A DNA stretch of 64,000 nucleotides, from positions 1 to 64,000 of the IMG/VR virus record IMGVR_UViG_3300042934_000861. One strand, given 5' to 3'. The position numbers and the translations under genes are program-made. The notes beneath the pieces are model-generated. The model ran no database searches. It had not been told where the DNA came from and worked only from the letters and a program-made list of their open reading frames with translations. This stretch comes from a virus. Positions within the stretch are counted from its first letter, which is position 1. Each line of letters starts with the position of its first letter. Of this stretch, positions 62,335 through 64,000 are shown in pieces.

Positions 62335-63772
62335 ACGCTCATCTAAACATGCTAATGTGCAGCCTCTTTCAATTGACGATTATTCTGGAGGATTGCGATT
62401 AGATATTGCTCCTGTTTCAAATAAGTTCTTGCCGAACATGTTGCAAAAGTCAATGAATGTTGAACTTGACTATGTGACCGGTAAGCTAAAAGTTGTGGAC
62501 GGCTTAGTGTCGGTATTGAAGCTGCCTGCCAAAGCAGATACTTTGTTTTACAATTACAAGGATAATTATTTCTTGGTTAATTGCGGCCGGAGCCTTTACC
62601 GCTTAAATGGGAACATATCGCCTAAGACAGAGCCTGTTTTAGTGGGGCAATTGAACAGTATAAAGCGACCATCCTATGCGGTCTATGGCTCTTATACGGC
62701 TGTAGTAACCGGGAGTAAAGTGCAATATCTCGACTATGCGAATAGCTTTAAAGAGGCAGCAGCTTCACCTGTAGCTGATATGTGTTATGTTAGGTCTGGT
62801 AGATTAGGTATCTGTAATACTGGCAGTGATATTATAAATTGGTGTGGCACTGGTGACGTTGAGAATTGGAATTTTGGAACAGACAATGAGCAAAATGCCT
62901 GGTACGCCGAAGTCGGATATCAGGATGGTGGCGGCATTGTAGCCGTCAAAGAGCTATTCGGCAATATAATAGTTGTTAAGCGTTCCGGTAAAACGTTTAG
63001 GCTGACAGGGGATTATTACTGGCAAGCTTATGATGGCCCGAGTGGGGTTTATACAGTAGGGCAAAACGGTGTGATATTCGCCGGTAATGGACTGTACTAC
63101 ATCGGAAAAGATGGATTTAGCGCCATTGCCTTTAATTCTGGAGAGTACGGAACCTTGCGTTCATCTGAAGTAGGGGCAGCTGTCAACCAACTCCTGCTAC
63201 AAGGTGTCAGCCAAAATGCTAAGCTATGGGATGTACAGCCCAAAAAGCAAATATGGATTCGTGCTGATGAGATGGGTACTACCTATCTCTTTCACTATTT
63301 TTCGGGGGTTTTTACCGTTCGGAAATTTAGCCAACCAATAGCTGATGTTTGTCTGGTTGGTAATACGGTCTATGTTCTGGCCGGTGATACCATTTACCGG
63401 ATGGATGAGGATGCAGATACCGAATTGGACGGCAATCCTATCCAGATAGATGTAGAAGGAAAGATTTACACTACTTTAAATGAGTTTCTCATCAAGAGAA
63501 TAGCTGCTTCCATTGAAGCCCGCGGCGACGTGGATGCTAAGATTCAAATAGGTAAGTTAGAACTTCCCATACAATATACCGCACACAGTCCCTACGTTGC
63601 AGACTGCACTGGATACTTAGCCGATGCCGATTATCCCTTGTGGACGCTTACTAGATTAACTCCGGAGGAAAAACGTCAAAACTATCGCACAAAACAGTTT
63701 GCTATAAGAATTACCTCTACTAAAGGAGCCTTTTCGTTAAACAATATCACCTTAGAAGTGGTGGAGGTGTAA
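62327..63772 (+). CDS. P22 gp10-like tail hub/stabilisation protein
   Basis: 481 aa with a GTG start. Repeated beta-hairpin units run through the protein (YSGGLRLDIAPVSNKFLPN, YAVYGSYTAVVTGSKVQYL, GNIIVVKRSGKTFRLTGDYY, GNGLYYIGKDGFSAI), giving a beta-propeller-like pattern. This is characteristic of the phage stabilisation (P22 gp10) and related tail-nozzle proteins of podoviruses. It seals the portal after packaging and carries fibres or spikes. Confidence 0.75.
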   Translation: MPKRSSKHANVQPLSIDDYSGGLRLDIAPVSNKFLPNMLQKSMNVELDYVTGKLKVVDGLVSVLKLPAKADTLFYNYKDNYFLVNCGRSLYRLNGNISPKTEPVLVGQLNSIKRPSYAVYGSYTAVVTGSKVQYLDYANSFKEAAASPVADMCYVRSGRLGICNTGSDIINWCGTGDVENWNFGTDNEQNAWYAEVGYQDGGGIVAVKELFGNIIVVKRSGKTFRLTGDYYWQAYDGPSGVYTVGQNGVIFAGNGLYYIGKDGFSAIAFNSGEYGTLRSSEVGAAVNQLLLQGVSQNAKLWDVQPKKQIWIRADEMGTTYLFHYFSGVFTVRKFSQPIADVCLVGNTVYVLAGDTIYRMDEDADTELDGNPIQIDVEGKIYTTLNEFLIKRIAASIEARGDVDAKIQIGKLELPIQYTAHSPYVADCTGYLADADYPLWTLTRLTPEEKRQNYRTKQFAIRITSTKGAFSLNNITLEVVEV

Positions 63773-63773
63773 T

Positions 63774-64000
63774 ATGGCTACTCAACAACAATTAGACACG
63801 CAAATTACGCCTGAGAGCTTAGAGCGCAACTTTACGTTATTGAATCGGATCTTAGCTGCTAATACTGTAAAAATGGGTCGGCTTGAGGATTTACTTACGG
63901 ACGAACAAAAGCAGAGAATAAAAGCTATGGAAGAATCTATTAAAAAGGTCAGCGCTTTTATAAGCCAGCGAATTAGTGAAATTAATAATCATGTGGACGA
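63774..64000 (+). CDS. N-terminal part of a coiled-coil virion protein (runs off the right edge)
   Basis: ATG 63774 follows GTGGAGGTGTAAT, one base after the previous stop. The visible 75 residues (MATQQQLDTQITPESLERNF, LLTDEQKQRIKAMEESIKKV) are helical with heptads. The frame is open at the window end. Position suggests a tail or ejection protein; no family can be named from this piece. Confidence 0.55.
   Translation, partial: MATQQQLDTQITPESLERNFTLLNRILAANTVKMGRLEDLLTDEQKQRIKAMEESIKKVSAFISQRISEINNHVD

Noticed and set aside
1-64000. Endolysin or clear lysis cassette
   Set aside because: No amidase, lysozyme or peptidase-type lysin could be recognised; the lysis genes probably lie outside the window. 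The LysM protein at 17.6 kb has no catalytic domain.

Overview
The window is almost entirely one temperate-phage-like replicon of a low-GC Firmicute. Several features hint at a spore-forming anaerobe, perhaps of the Negativicutes (Sporomusaceae-like). These are a phage SpoVS homologue, an anaerobic ribonucleotide-reductase-like fragment, a Firmicutes-type LexA box and strong GGAGG ribosome sites. The host assignment is inference. The virion genes are those of a short-tailed phage: P22-type portal, scaffold, N4-gp56-type major capsid protein, P22-type tail-hub protein and a long repeat-bearing fibre. There is no sheath or tape-measure gene.

Layout. (1) 1-6131: a plasmid-like block with a glycyl-radical-type NrdD tail protein, an exported protein, a ParM-like actin with a small ParR-like partner, an FtsK/HerA-type ATPase, a replication-relaxation-type winged-helix protein and several small membrane proteins. 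(2) 6132-6522: an attachment region holding the 3' part of a tRNA-Pro(GGG), flanked on both sides by ACTGCAA-type repeats, beside a leftward tyrosine integrase. This resembles an intact attP, so blocks 1 and 3 may belong to one circular phage-plasmid (or to tandem elements). (3) 7850-9895: the lysogeny switch, with a LexA-box promoter driving a 42-aa ORF that converges on a CI-like repressor lacking a peptidase domain, then palindromic operators, Cro, an excisionase-like protein and an ORF6N/ORF6C antirepressor.

(4) 9901-37727: the early region, with a Rad52-type annealing protein, an SMC-like ATPase, a UvrD-type helicase, a phage-encoded sliding clamp (DnaN), a helicase-methyltransferase fusion, an initiator gene with internal iterons, a DnaC-type loader, two sigma-factor-like proteins, a C5 cytosine methyltransferase, SSB, a J-domain protein, RusA, an AAA+ ATPase and a MazG-like enzyme. 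No DNA polymerase gene is seen, so the phage probably redirects the host replisome. (5) 37731-45531: a second divergent XRE switch, a remote operator resembling those of the first switch, many small genes, an HNH nuclease, a small radical-SAM-like protein, an acyl carrier protein, a minus-strand moron and a metallopeptidase. (6) 45491-64000: packaging and virion genes, interrupted by accessory genes including a candidate Acb2/Tad1-like anti-defence protein and SpoVS. Lysis genes are not clearly present; one small membrane protein is a possible holin.

Most genes lie on the plus strand with ATGA or TAATG overlaps, implying long translationally coupled operons. The four minus-strand genes right of the att region are the integrase, the two repressors and the 43.7-44.2 kb membrane gene, plus the exported protein at 1.1-1.9 kb.
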